Positions 37,551-47,234 of a DNA stretch of 64,000 nucleotides are shown here, one piece after another. The position numbers were made by a program, and so were the translations under genes. Each line of letters begins with the position of its first letter. Within the stretch, counting starts at the first letter, position 1. Location: NCBI GenBank assembly GCA_963818695.1, contig CAWFTG010000006.1:124001-188000 (forward strand), in the 5' to 3' direction. A model generated the notes under the pieces. The model made no database searches. It worked only from the letters and a program-made list of their open reading frames with translations, and was not told the DNA's origin. This DNA comes from AP-15 sp963818695 (GTDB lineage Bacteria > Pseudomonadota > Alphaproteobacteria > ATCC43930 > CGMCC-115725).

Positions 37551-37952
37551 ATGGGGTTACTTGATCAAATCGTAGGCAACGTGTTGCAATCTCAGCAATC
37601 CGGCACCGGGGCATCACCTTCCGGAATAGGTGGCGTGCTGATGAACATGCTGGGCGGAGGGGCTGGCCGAACCGCGGGGACAGGAGGCGGTCTGGGCGGT
37701 CTCCTCTCCAGCTTCGAACAAGCTGGACTGGGCCACATTGCCCAATCGTGGGTAGGTAACGGCCAGAACCAACCAGTCTCGCCGCAGCAGTTGCAGAACG
37801 TTTTCGGGGATGACCAGGTGCAGACTATGGCGCGCCAGGCCGGTATGGCGCCTCATGATTTCCTGTCGCAGCTTAGCCAGCATCTGCCCCGCGTGGTTGA
37901 CGGCGTGACGCCAAACGGTCAAATGCCCGACGAGGGAACGCTATCGGTTTGA
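37551..37952 (+). CDS. YidB/DUF937 family protein
   Basis: A 133-residue protein beginning MGLLDQIVGNVL with a Gly-rich linker (GGGAGRTAGTGGGLGGL), then the conserved LLSSFEQAGLGHIAQSWVGNGQNQPVSPQQLQNVFG block and LSQHLPRVVDGVTPNGQMP. This matches the YidB family of unknown function. ATG at 37551 has GGGAGG upstream. It is divergent from the DUF2382 genes. Confidence 0.88.
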   Translation: MGLLDQIVGNVLQSQQSGTGASPSGIGGVLMNMLGGGAGRTAGTGGGLGGLLSSFEQAGLGHIAQSWVGNGQNQPVSPQQLQNVFGDDQVQTMARQAGMAPHDFLSQLSQHLPRVVDGVTPNGQMPDEGTLSV

Positions 37953-38046
37953 TTCCACACGAACCCCGTTCGACTAAGCGGGCCGGCGCGTCAGACGCGT
38001 ATGCGGCGGCTGTTCATGGTTCAAACTGGAAAAGGGCCGGTATCAA

Positions 38047-38655
38047 ATGGTAAGCCGCACGATGACAGCGCTCGTAACTGCGTCCATGCTCGCTCTGCAA
38101 TGGACGCCTAACCCCGCTCAGGCCGAAAACCAGATGGGCTACCGGCTGCTTTCGGTGCAAGAGGCATCAAGCCTGCCGCGCCATCACGGCGCGCTCGGCA
38201 TGGATGTCGAGCGGGCGCGGCAGATCACGGATGCGGGCATGACGTTCGATTTGATTCGAGTGAAGCAGGTACGGCGAGACTCGCCTGCCGCTCGAGCAGG
38301 CTTTCGCAGCGGCGACCAGGTCATAGCCGTCGACGGCCGGGTGTTTTCCAGCATCGCGGCATTCGCCGCTTACGTCGGATCGATGTTGCCCGGCAGCCGA
38401 GCTAGCGTCGACTATATACCTGCTGGGGGCGGGCCCGAGGATGCTGAGCGCGTTCCGGTGATCATCGCTGACGCGGGTAGGCGGCCTCAAGAGCAACCTC
38501 AGAACCGTCAATCCGATGAATCTGCCTCGAGCGGAATGTCCAGCCGAACCAAGATCGGCATCGCCGCGGCGGCCCTACTTGGATGCTATGCTTTGGGTTG
38601 TTTCTCAAGCTCTAAAGGGGCAACCGGAAATCGGGCGGTGGGACAGCAACAATAG
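38047..38655 (+). CDS. Exported PDZ-domain protein with C-terminal membrane segment
   Basis: A 202-residue protein with signal peptide (TALVTASMLALQWTPNPAQA), then a PDZ-like domain: DLIRVKQVRRDSPAARAGFRSGDQVIAVDGRVF, followed by VGSMLPGSRASVDYIPAGG. A charged linker leads to a hydrophobic stretch IGIAAAALLGCYALGCF near residue 180. No protease domain is present, so it may be an adaptor or sensor in the periplasm. Confidence 0.78.
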   Translation: MVSRTMTALVTASMLALQWTPNPAQAENQMGYRLLSVQEASSLPRHHGALGMDVERARQITDAGMTFDLIRVKQVRRDSPAARAGFRSGDQVIAVDGRVFSSIAAFAAYVGSMLPGSRASVDYIPAGGGPEDAERVPVIIADAGRRPQEQPQNRQSDESASSGMSSRTKIGIAAAALLGCYALGCFSSSKGATGNRAVGQQQ

Positions 38656-38656
38656 G

Positions 38657-39012
38657 AACGGCTCAAGAAGGGCGAGGCGATCATCCATCCCTGCGCCTTC
38701 TCGCGCTCGACCTGCCGCTCGTCGAATGGGCCAAGGAGGAAGGAATCACGGGCGATGCATCACCGGCACTGGGACCCCAAAATGGCCGAAAAATCGGCGT
38801 TAAGGCCCCGACCTGATGCGCATGGCCGAGAAATGCCTGTTGCTGCAGCTTTTGGACCAGACCTGGAAAGACCATCTCCTGTCGCTCGACCACCTGCGGC
38901 AAGGGATCAACCTGCGCGCCTATGCGCAGCGCGACCCGCTCAACGAATACAAGCGCGAGGCCTTCGAATTGTTCGAGGCGATGCTGGCCAATCTGCGGCA
39001 ACACATTACCGC
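38657..39012 (+). pseudogene. Decayed duplicate of the secA 3' region
   Basis: This stretch copies three pieces of secA with gaps. The first piece matches about 34965-35000 (AAGGGCGAGGCGATCATCCATCC). The second matches about 35265-35327 (CTCGACCTGCCGCTC...GAATGGGCCAAGGA). The longest matches about 35341-35605, encoding QLLDQTWKDHLLSLDHLRQ to ANLRQHIT. Internal deletions and about one difference per 15 bases show an old duplication. One 79-codon frame remains open but encodes only a fragment of the helical scaffold. Confidence 0.92.
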
Positions 39013-39047
39013 ACGGGCAATCAGGTTGTGCCAAAGAGCCGAGCGCT

Positions 39048-40159
39048 TCAACTGAGCACACCGACCTTTTTGCGTTCGATCAGGTCGAAATCGATGTGCG
39101 CGCCGAGGCCGGGTTCGGTCGGGGCGTGGACGAGGCCGTTGCGGTCGACGGTGATCTCTTCGGCGAGGCCGTATTTCTGCATCGCGTCCGGCAATAATAC
39201 CTCGAAGAACTCGGTGTTCCGGATCGCCATGATGACGTGCAAATTGGCGACGTTGTTCAATGAATTGCCGCCGTGGTGGATCTCGAAATTCATGCGGAAG
39301 GCTTCGGCGAGGTGGGCGGTCTTGATCAATGTCGTGATGCCGCCCTTGACCGCGACGTCGCCGCGCAGAAAATCGGTGGCGCGTTCGAGGATCCACGGTA
39401 CATAGGAATCGAGGCCGCCGATCGGGTATTCGGTCGCAAGGATCGGGATGTCGAGCTTTTGCTTGAGTTTGACGTAATTGTAGAGGTCCTGATCGGCGAG
39501 CGGGTCCTCGTACCAGTAGAACCCCATCTCCTCGATTGCGCGGCCGACCCGCAGGGCCTCCTCGTAGCGATAGCTCCAGGTTGAATTCGAGCATGACCGT
39601 GTAGTCGTCGCCGACCGCCTTGCGCACCGCCTCGCAGACTTTGATGTCGTCGCGCCAGGATTGCGGCGGGTGGATCTTGTAGGCGCGCCAGCCGGTCGAT
39701 TGGTAATGCCGGGCCTGCTCGACATAGGCTTCGGGCGAGCCATGGATCTCCGAGCTCGCATAGGCGGCAATATGGTCGCGCGTCGTGCCGATCAGCCGGT
39801 GGATCGGCAGACCGGCCGCCTTGCCGGCGATGTCCCACAGCGCGATATCGCAGGCGCCGATCGCCCGCACCGTAGCGGCACGGGCGCGCGCCCATAAGAG
39901 GCGGTTGAGCCGCTCGCGGTCGAGCGGGTCCTGACCCATCAGGAGCGGCTTCAGAAAGCGGATCAGCGCCGGCCCGTCGAGGCTGGCCGGGTTGGAGGAG
40001 GTGCCGAGAAAGGCGTGCCCGGTGAGGCCTTGATCCGTCGTCGACCGCGAGCAGGCCGAGATCGCTCTTGCCGGTCGGCCGCGCCGTGTGGTGGCCGTAA
40101 ATTGTCGAGGGAATGCTTTCCCACGCGAACAGGGTCAGGGTGACATCGGTAATCTTCAT
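39048..40159 (-). CDS. Enolase-superfamily enzyme (mandelate racemase/muconate lactonizing type), two frameshifts
   Basis: About 370 residues once corrected. The start MKITDVTLTLFAWES is in one frame. Near 40035 the frame changes to LTGHAFLGTSSNPAS and then MGQDPLDRERLNRLLWARA, ALWDIAGKAAGLPIHRLIG, GWRAYKIHPP and VMLEFN. Near 39575 it changes again to WYEDPLADQD, LATEYPIGGLDSY, VAVKGGITTLIK and FEIHHGGNSLNNVANLHV. The metal-ligand acids and the His of the C-terminal loop are present, so this is an acid-sugar dehydratase-like or racemase-like enzyme. Substrate unknown. Operon partners are quinone oxidoreductase and cupin genes. Confidence 0.8.
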
Positions 40160-40180
40160 TTTGAGGGCTCCTGCGTCCCT

Positions 40181-41156
40181 TCAGCCGACCAGCACAGCCT
40201 TGCCGATGACCTTGCGGTCGATCAGGGCCTGTATCGCGTCCGCCGCAGCCTCCAGCGGAAAGCGGCGCCAGATGCGGGGCTTGAGCTTGCCTTGTCCGGC
40301 GAGCTCGACCAGCGTCTTGATGTTGGCGGCGGCGATTTCGGGGTGGGCTTCGCTGAGCCCGCCGATCCGCACCCCGATCGCCTCGATCCCCTTGATCAAG
40401 CAGGTAATTGGTGCGCGCGAGCGCCGGCGCGCCGCCGAGAAACCCGAGGATCAGGATGCGCCCGCCCCAGGCGAGGCAGCGCAACGACTCTTCAAATGTC
40501 GGGCCGTTGACCGGGTCGTAGACGATGTCGACGCCGCGGCCGCCGGTCAGCTCCATGACCTTGTCGCGGAAGCCGGCCTGGTAGTCGATCGCATGATCGG
40601 CGCCCTCTTCGAGGCAAACCGCGCGTTTCTCCTCGGTGCTGGCGGTAGCGATGACTTTGGCGCCGTAGAGCTTGGCGATCTGGATCGCGGGAAGGCCGAT
40701 GCCGCCGGCGGCGCCATGGATCAGGACCCAGTCGCCGGCTTTGAGCCGGCCGCGCTGCAGCAGTGCATGATAGGCGGTGTGGTAGACGTTGCGGAAGACG
40801 GCCGCCTCCTCGAGGCTCATTCCGGAGGGGATCAGGTCGCAATCCTCGGCCTTCGAATTACCCAATTGCGCGAAGCCGCCGAGCCGATGCCGGCTCATCA
40901 CCCGATCGCCGGGTTTGAAGCCGGTCACGCCGGGCCCGACGGCGACGACTTCACCTGCACCTTCGCTGCCCGGGATGAAGGGCGGTTCCGGCCGGAACTG
41001 GTATTTGCCGGCAAGCATCAGCACGTCGACATATTGAACGCCGCGCGCCTGGATGCGAACCTGCAGCTCTCCGGGGCCGGGCGGCGGCGGGTCGGGCACC
41101 TCACGCAGCGCCAATACCTCCGGCCCGCCAAACGCCTCGCAAACGACAGCCTTCAT
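40181..41156 (-). CDS. NADPH:quinone oxidoreductase-like (zinc-independent MDR), one frameshift
   Basis: Medium-chain reductase of about 325 residues. It starts MKAVVCEAFGGPEVLALREV, has the GVQYVDVLMLAGKY and PFIPGSEGAGEVVAVGPGV segments, then HGAAGGIGLPAIQIAKLYGAKVIAT, the NADPH-binding motif. Near 40400 the frame shifts; the end (IGVRIGGLSEAHPEIAAANIKTLVELAGQGKL, FPLEAAADAIQALIDRKVIGKAVL) reads in a second frame to 40181. The family reduces quinones or enones; the natural substrate is unclear. Confidence 0.85.
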
Positions 41157-41171
41157 CGCGTGCGGCCCGGA

Positions 41172-41624
41172 TTACTCGGCGGCCTCGGCTTGGATATTCG
41201 CCTCTGGCTGCGAGCGCAGCTTTTCCATCACCTCCCAGTTCGTGTAGCGCGTAAAGCCGTTCTCGTCGAAGAACAGCACGGCGCCATTGCAGATGAAGAG
41301 ATAGGTCGTGTCTTCGAGAGCGGTCGTCGCGTCGTGCAGAATCCCCGAGGGCTCATAAACATAGTCGCCCGCATTCAAGACGCCGTTTCTGACCTGAAGC
41401 TTGCCCGAGATAATAAAGGCGTGGGCGCCCGCGAGATGCTTGTGGGGCGGCGCGACATAGCCCTTCTTCCAATGATGCAGCGAGGCCCAGGTCCCGGTCT
41501 CATGGCCGACCCACAGCACCTTGACGGAGGACAGCGGCGTCTGCTGGATCCACGGCGCCTCGGAGCGCACCAGCGTATCCTGGATATTCTGAAAGGCGGG
41601 TCTGATGTCTTGCGGCAGCGGCAT
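41172..41624 (-). CDS. Cupin-domain protein
   Basis: A 150-residue single-domain cupin. The metal-binding motifs are H-rich: HHWKKGYVAPPHKHLAGAHAFIISGKL, then PSGILHDATTALEDT. The layout resembles ChrR-type or acetylacetone dioxygenase-like cupins. ATG at 41624 has AAGGAGCC upstream; a longer frame reaches 41648. It is 15 bases from the reductase gene. Role unknown; likely a non-heme iron or zinc enzyme. Confidence 0.8.
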   Translation of the reverse strand: MPLPQDIRPAFQNIQDTLVRSEAPWIQQTPLSSVKVLWVGHETGTWASLHHWKKGYVAPPHKHLAGAHAFIISGKLQVRNGVLNAGDYVYEPSGILHDATTALEDTTYLFICNGAVLFFDENGFTRYTNWEVMEKLRSQPEANIQAEAAE

Positions 41625-41704
41625 GTCGGCTCCTTTCGTATCACGCAAATCACGATACGCTGCACTGGATGTGCCAGCAAGGACACCCCGGTCGGGAGAC
41701 CGAG

Positions 41705-42595
41705 CTAGTGGGACATCAGCACCGGAACCGTCATGTGATCGAGGAGATCGCGGCTGACGCCGCCGACCAGCGCTTCGCGCAGCTGCGAATGGTGGTACGC
41801 GCCGGCGACGATCAGGTCGGCGGCGAGATCGGCGGCGCGGGAGAGCAGCACGTCCGAGATGCGCAGGTCACCCTGCAAGGTTTCCTCGGTTCGGGCCGGA
41901 ATGCCGTGCCGCTGAAGGTGATGGACCATCCGCTCGATCGAGAGCCGTTGCTCCGCCAGCGCGGTCTCGCGCGCGCCGACAAACATCACGGTGACTGCCT
42001 CGGCATTTTCGAGCAGCGGCAATGCGTCGTTTGCTGCCCGCGCGGCCTCCCGCGTTCCGTCCCAGGCGACGAGCGCGCGCCTGCCGACCGTATCGAATGT
42101 GCCGGCATACGGGATCACGAGAACCGGCCGGCCCGTCGCGATGATGATTTCGTCCGGACGAAACCCGGTGGACCGGATTTCCGGCGACAGCTGGCCAAGG
42201 ATGGTCAGATCGAAAGACTTCGCAAGATCGATAAAGACCGCGGTCTCGCCCGGCGACAAAAGGTGCCATTCGCCGCCGAGCCCGTGGGCCCGCAGCTCGG
42301 TCCGAAAGAGCTCTTCGACCTGTTCGGCGCGCTCGGCTTCACGCGATGCCGGCGGAACCGGGTTAGGGGCGGTGTCGCCAGCGGCAGCCTCCGCTTCGGG
42401 CGCGACCAAAAGCCCGGGTCCGGGATTAACCGGCACGCCCGGCAAAATCGGGCCGGACGCGCCATGCTCTTCTCGCATGACATAGCAAGCGGTGATATGC
42501 GCCTGGTGCGCTCGCATTAAATTGAGGGCGAACTTGAGCCGGCCTTCCCCGGCAGTGCTGTGATCGACGCCGACCAGGATATCCTTTAGAGCCAT
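41705..42595 (-). CDS. Universal stress protein family (two UspA-like halves)
   Basis: A 296-residue cytoplasmic protein. The first half starts KDILVGVDHSTAGEGRLKFALNLM and continues with an inserted Pro/Ala-rich loop. The second half has ALVAWDGTREAARAANDALPLL, RISDVLLSRAADLAADLIVAGAYHHSQLREALVGGVSRDLLDHMTVPVLMSH, the nucleotide-binding tail pattern. It lies seven bases after the acyl-CoA ligase gene, so the two are likely co-transcribed. Confidence 0.87.
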   Translation of the reverse strand: MALKDILVGVDHSTAGEGRLKFALNLMRAHQAHITACYVMREEHGASGPILPGVPVNPGPGLLVAPEAEAAAGDTAPNPVPPASREAERAEQVEELFRTELRAHGLGGEWHLLSPGETAVFIDLAKSFDLTILGQLSPEIRSTGFRPDEIIIATGRPVLVIPYAGTFDTVGRRALVAWDGTREAARAANDALPLLENAEAVTVMFVGARETALAEQRLSIERMVHHLQRHGIPARTEETLQGDLRISDVLLSRAADLAADLIVAGAYHHSQLREALVGGVSRDLLDHMTVPVLMSH

Positions 42596-42602
42596 TTTTG
42601 CC

Positions 42603-44120
42603 TCACTGGGCCAATAGGCGACGCAGCTCGGTCTTTAGGACCTTGCCGTAGTTGTTCTTGGGCAGCGCATCGACAAAGCGGTAATGCCGCGGCCGCTTGA
42701 AGCGCGCGATATGGTCGAGGCACAGCCTGTCGAGTTCTTCGGGCGCGACTTTCGCATCTGCGCGAAGCACGACGAAGGCGACCACCTCCTCGCCCCATTC
42801 GGGGTGCGGGCGGCCGACGACCGAGACCTCGACGAGGTCCGGATGATGCAGCAGCACTTCCTCGATCTCGCGCGGATAAATGTTGCTGCCGCCGCTGATG
42901 ATCATGTCTTTGGAGCGATCGCGCAGGGTCAGAAAGCCTTCCTCGTCAAAGCTGCCCAAATCGCCGGTGTGCAGCCAACCGCCTCGCAGAGTCTGCTCAT
43001 TGGCAGCCGGATTGTTCCAGTATCCTTCCATGACGCAGTCGCTGCGGGTGACGACCTCGCCGACTTTGCCGCTCGGCAGCTCGCGGTTACAATCGTCGAC
43101 GATTTTGACGAGAACGCCGGTGCGCGGCACCCCACAAGAACCGAGCCGGTCGCGCCAGCGGGGATGCGTTCGGTCGATTTGCAGGCGCTTGCTGAGACCG
43201 GTAATCGTCATCGGCAACTCGCCCTGGCCGTAGAGCTGGTAGAGCCGCGGTCCAAACAGCTGCAAAGCGCGCTCGAGATCGGCCACGTACATCGGACCGC
43301 CGCCATAGAAGATCGTCCGCAGATTGCGCAGATCGGCAGCGCCGACCGCGGGCGCATGGACCAGCCGGGTCAGCATGGTCGGCGCCGCGAACATCGAGAC
43401 CCGCGAGTGCCGCTGTAGCGCCGCGAGGATCGCGTCGACCTCGAAATGCGGCAGCACGACTTGGTGCCCCCCGCGCAATAGATGCGGCAATGCGTAGAGG
43501 CCCGCGCCGTGCGACAGCGGACCGGCGTGGAGATTGGTGTCGCGCTCGTCGAGACTATCGATGTCGGCGTAATAGCAATGGCTCATAAAGAGCAGATTGC
43601 GGTGGCTAAGCACCGCGCCCTTCGGTCTGCCGGTCGTTCCGCTCGTGTAAAACAGCCATGCCCCGTCGGTCGCGGCGGTATCGACCGGACGTGTCGGCGC
43701 ACCCCGCTCCAGCAGCGCGGTGTACTCACCGCTGCGGGTCGAAATGATCGGCGACAAGGTCTCGACCGATCGCTCGAGCGCAGCAATGCCCTCCGCGAGG
43801 TTGGGGGTGGCGACGAGCAGCCGGGCACCGGAATCGCGTGCAATGTGCTCGACTTCCCGGGTATGGAGTCGGGCATTCACGGGGACCGCGCACAGACCCG
43901 CAGTCCAGCAGGCGAACAGCAATTCGAGAAATTCCGCGCAGTTCTCCATACACAGTATGACGCGCTCGCCAGGTTCGAGCCCGCGTGCGGCGAGACCGCC
44001 GGCGAGGCAAGAGATGCGGCGGGCGAAGTCGCGATAATTCCAGGCGTGAACGCCGTCGCAGATCGCCGGCGCCTCGGGCTGCCGGCGAGCGACATCGAAC
44101 AACAGCGCTGCGAGGTTCAC
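42603..44120 (-). CDS. Acyl-CoA synthetase (AMP-dependent ligase)
   Basis: A 505-residue ANL-superfamily ligase that activates a carboxylic acid as acyl-AMP and then CoA thioester. Visible are the P-loop FYTSGTTGRPKGAVLSHRN near residue 157, the YQLYGQGELPMTITGLS motif, GWLHTGDLGSFDEEGFLTLRDRSKDMIISGGSNIYPREIE and the C-terminal catalytic Lys in NYGKVLKTELRR. The size and order are those of medium/long-chain or aryl acid ligases. It leads into the universal stress gene. Confidence 0.92.
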   Translation of the reverse strand: MNLAALLFDVARRQPEAPAICDGVHAWNYRDFARRISCLAGGLAARGLEPGERVILCMENCAEFLELLFACWTAGLCAVPVNARLHTREVEHIARDSGARLLVATPNLAEGIAALERSVETLSPIISTRSGEYTALLERGAPTRPVDTAATDGAWLFYTSGTTGRPKGAVLSHRNLLFMSHCYYADIDSLDERDTNLHAGPLSHGAGLYALPHLLRGGHQVVLPHFEVDAILAALQRHSRVSMFAAPTMLTRLVHAPAVGAADLRNLRTIFYGGGPMYVADLERALQLFGPRLYQLYGQGELPMTITGLSKRLQIDRTHPRWRDRLGSCGVPRTGVLVKIVDDCNRELPSGKVGEVVTRSDCVMEGYWNNPAANEQTLRGGWLHTGDLGSFDEEGFLTLRDRSKDMIISGGSNIYPREIEEVLLHHPDLVEVSVVGRPHPEWGEEVVAFVVLRADAKVAPEELDRLCLDHIARFKRPRHYRFVDALPKNNYGKVLKTELRRLLAQ

Positions 44121-44253
44121 GGTGATCCTGCCTGGCAGTTCTTGGGGGTCAATAGTGCCTCATCGTAACACTGGCGAGGAGCCGCCATATAGGCGTTGTG
44201 CCTCAGCAATTCGCCTCAACTGCGTGTCCTGCGGCGAGGCAACTGATCCTTGA

Positions 44254-46020
44254 TCATGCCGCTTCGCCCGCCGCCACGCCAAGGCCCGACAGAAAGAGCT
44301 CACGGTCCGCGGGGCTCCGCAGCTGGGCGGCGCTCGGCATCAGGCGAGGCGTAATGCTGCGCAGCCTCGCGATGATCGCGCGCGCTTCGTCGAGCCGCCC
44401 CATATGGACATAACACGCGGCGAGAACGCGGTACGAGTGCGGATAGCCCGGATTTTCTTGAATGGACAGGAGCAGCTTCGTCGCCGCTTCGTCAAACTCG
44501 CGTTTGAAGAAATGAGCTTCGCCGATCAAGCTCAGCGGCGTACCTGTTCGCTCGCGCGGGCTCGGCCGCAGCGCAGTCTCGGCGTGCTCGATCGCGAGGT
44601 CGTGCTGACCGGCCCACAGCTTGAGGACGCCACTCAAGAACCAGCCGCGCGAGAAGCTCGGGGTGACCGTGAGGGCACGATCGACCAGCGCCATCATGGC
44701 GCCGATATCCTCGCCGAAATTGGCCAGAAGAAAGGCGGCGTTGGCCAGGATGCCGGGGTCGTCCCCCGCCACTTGAAGCGCCTGCCGAGCAAGATCTACC
44801 GCTTCGCCAGCGGTCTCCGGCTCTTCGGCCCAGCCCTCTCTGAACAGCCGCATCTGGCACATCGCCGCCAGTGATAGCGCCGGGTCATAGTACGGGTCGA
44901 TCGCCAGACCCTTTTGGAGCAATTCCAGAGTCTCGAGCAGCCGCTCTTTGTTATTGGGTAGTAGGTCGCAAGCGCCCGCAAATAAAGACCGTAGGCCGTA
45001 ACATTATGCGTCGGACGGGAAGCCGAGCGGCGGACCTCGGCGGCTTGCAATGCCGGCTCGATGACGCCGGCGACGTTGATCGCCACCTTGTCCTGGAGGT
45101 GTCGAAAACATCTTTCAGGGAGCCGTCGAAGCGATCGGCGCAGAGGTGGGCCCCCGTTTCGGCCTCGATCAACTGTGCGGTGATACGCACCCGGTTCCCA
45201 CCCTTGCGCACCGAGCCTTCCAGGACGTAACGGACACCGAGCTCGCGTCCCACCTGCTTCACGCCGACCGAACGTCCCTTGTAAGTCGAGCTGGAATTGC
45301 GGGCGATGACAACAGCCAACGGATGCGGCAGAGCGCGGTGATGATCTCCTCGACCATGCCGTCGGCGAAATATTCCTGCTCCGGATCGCCGCTCATATTC
45401 TGGAACGGCAGAACCGCGATCGACGGCTTGTCGGCAGCAGCAGCGGCGCTCTGGCCGCCAAATCCGGGGTCAGGATCATTGTTTCTCCGGCCATATTCAC
45501 ATCGAATACGCGGACCGGGCGCGCGATGTTCTTGACCTGCTGCTCGCCCCTGTCGTCAAAGGCAAAACCGAGCTTGTCGCGCACCTGGTCGCGCACCACG
45601 CGGCTGACCGCAGATTCTGCCCAGCGTCGCCAAACGGCTCGAGGCGGACGGCGACATTGACGCCATCGCCGTAGATTTCTCTCCCGTCCTTGATGATGTC
45701 GCCGAGATTGATGCCGATGCGGAACTCGATCCGCCGATCCGCCGGTAGATCGGCGTTGCGCAGGGCCATCTAGCGCTGAACCTCGACCGCGCAGCGCACC
45801 GCGTCGACGACGCTCACGAACTCGATCAATAGGGGCCGTCGCCCATGGTTCTGACGATGCGGCCGCGGTGCTCCTTGATCTTCGGATCGGCAACTGTGCG
45901 GCGCAGGACCTTCAGCCTTTCAAGCGTGCCCTCCTCGTCCTCACCCACGAGCCGCGAGTAGCCCACGAACTCGGCCGCCAGGATGGCCGCCAAGCGCCGC
46001 TCCACCTTCCGTTCACTCAT
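44254..46020 (-). pseudogene. Class III adenylate cyclase-TPR protein, multiply disrupted
   Basis: Starts at ATG 46020 (MSERKVERRLAAILAAEFVGYSRLVGEDEEGTL), then MGDG, after which the frame is lost at a C-run. Later frames give IEFRIGINLGDIIKDGREIYGDGVNVAVRLE (after an in-frame TAG), VSRVVRDQVRDKLGFAFDDRG, KPSIAVLPFQNMSGDPEQEYFADGM, VLEGSVRKGGNRVRITAQLI and TPR repeats to 44254. At least five shifts plus one stop are needed, and the usual metal Asp of AADVVGYSR is Glu here. This is the cyclase-TPR architecture common in Bradyrhizobium-like genomes, here inactive. Confidence 0.85.
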
Positions 46021-46326
46021 TGGCTGGCCTGCCCAAAAAGGGAGCCTCTCGCAATTAAACGCCGCCTTTTTCGCTGTTGCCCGCACCCATCATACAGCTT
46101 GGTGGCGCTCGGGTCACGATGCCGGACGGCTTGTCGCACGGCCTCGAGCACGCTGCGGAGAGCGGGATCGCCCCCGCGCCATGAGCCCGGGAATGGTAAA
46201 TCACCCGTTATGTGAAGCGGCTCACACATCCTCGGGGATGGGTAAGCTATATCGGGGGCGCCGCTCCCGGCGGCGCCAAGGAGCGGTGCGAGCTCAAACG
46301 CGACAAAATAGCTGAGGGGCACCGAG
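46021..46326. other. Intergenic region between the cyclase remnant and the SLATT gene
   Basis: About 300 bases with no gene I can support. It contains short frames on both strands but no good ribosome site, hairpin or RNA gene. The GC content falls towards the SLATT gene, suggesting the edge of acquired DNA. Confidence 0.4.
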
Positions 46327-46908
46327 ATGGAACAAGATCTCAATGCTGTCACCCGACATTGGTATAACCGCACCAGGATAGTCGAGAAGGCGCATTTTAC
46401 ACGGTGCGCACTCTTCCGCAGGAGACATGTCGCGTTAGGCTGTGTAACTATTGTTTGTACTTCGCTTTTAGGGGTGCTGTCTAATCTGAGCCCTGATCAC
46501 GGGCTGCTTCGTGTACAGATTTTTGGCCTCAATGTAGCTCACGACTCAAAAGTGCTTCTCACAATACTTGCGCCAGTTCTTACTGCACTTGTTTCTTTTC
46601 TACGATTTGATGAGAAATCTACTATGCACCACAATGCGGCGGCGCGATTTGCATCGATGAAGCGCAGGCTACATATCATAATAGCGGGATGCAGCGCTGG
46701 ATGTGATCAGAACATGGTGAAAGCAGAACTGGAAAAAATTTGCGAGAAGTGGGACGCGCTTACGCTTCAAGCCCCGGCGTTATATCTAAAAGAGGCGTCT
46801 TTCATTCGGGATTCCGACGAAGCCAGCGGGGAACACAGATCTACAAGACGACGCGGGTCTTCTCCGCAGCTCGTTGCGTCAAGTATAGGCACAGCGGAAG
46901 CCGCCTGA
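46327..46908 (+). CDS. SLATT-domain two-helix membrane protein
   Basis: A 193-residue protein with RIVEKAHFTRCALFRRRHVALG before a first helix (CVTIVCTSLLGVLSNL), a short loop, and a second helix (VLLTILAPVLTALVSFLRF), followed by an amphipathic helix HHNAAARFASMKRRLH. This order matches SLATT, a predicted pore-forming effector domain of nucleotide-sensor conflict systems. The base composition is clearly less GC-rich than the neighbours and codon use differs, suggesting transfer. No SMODS or SLOG sensor gene adjoins. Family placement rests on architecture and a recognised helix pattern, not on a search. Confidence 0.6.
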   Translation: MEQDLNAVTRHWYNRTRIVEKAHFTRCALFRRRHVALGCVTIVCTSLLGVLSNLSPDHGLLRVQIFGLNVAHDSKVLLTILAPVLTALVSFLRFDEKSTMHHNAAARFASMKRRLHIIIAGCSAGCDQNMVKAELEKICEKWDALTLQAPALYLKEASFIRDSDEASGEHRSTRRRGSSPQLVASSIGTAEAA

Positions 46909-46963
46909 TAAACGATCGCCTCTTGCCAACCCGCCTGGCCGGGGCCGAGTGAGACGGCGGCGT

Positions 46964-47226
46964 TCACCACAAGCCTGGCACCAACCGCCAGCGCACCTGT
47001 TGGGCATATCCGGGGTAGCCGGGCAATTCGGCGCGCAATGTGCGGTCCTCAACGATTGTTCGCCACAGGAGGTGCGGCACGCCGAGGGCGCCGAGCGCCG
47101 TGGCGAGCCACCAGCAGAGGGCGATGCCGCTCGCCACGATTGCGGGGATCGCACCGGCATACCCGGGATGGCGCACCCAACGATATGGGCCGGCGGTGAC
47201 GGTTTGGTGCCCGCGCTCCCGTTGCC
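46964..47226 (-). pseudogene. Truncated isoprenylcysteine methyltransferase-like protein (ICMT/PEMT)
   Basis: The minus frame reads TAGPYRWVRHPGYAGAIPAIVASG, then a hydrophobic segment and IVEDRTLRAELPGYPGYAQQVRWRLVPGLW with a stop at 46964. This is the SAM-binding C-terminal half of an ICMT-type membrane methyltransferase. The N-terminal half is missing, replaced by an unrelated sequence from about 47235. Confidence 0.75.
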
Positions 47227-47234
47227 CCAGTCGA

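Noticed and set aside
38816..39055. 79-residue protein as an independent functional gene
   Set aside because: It is a fragment of the SecA helical scaffold within a deleted duplicate and lacks any SecA catalytic part.
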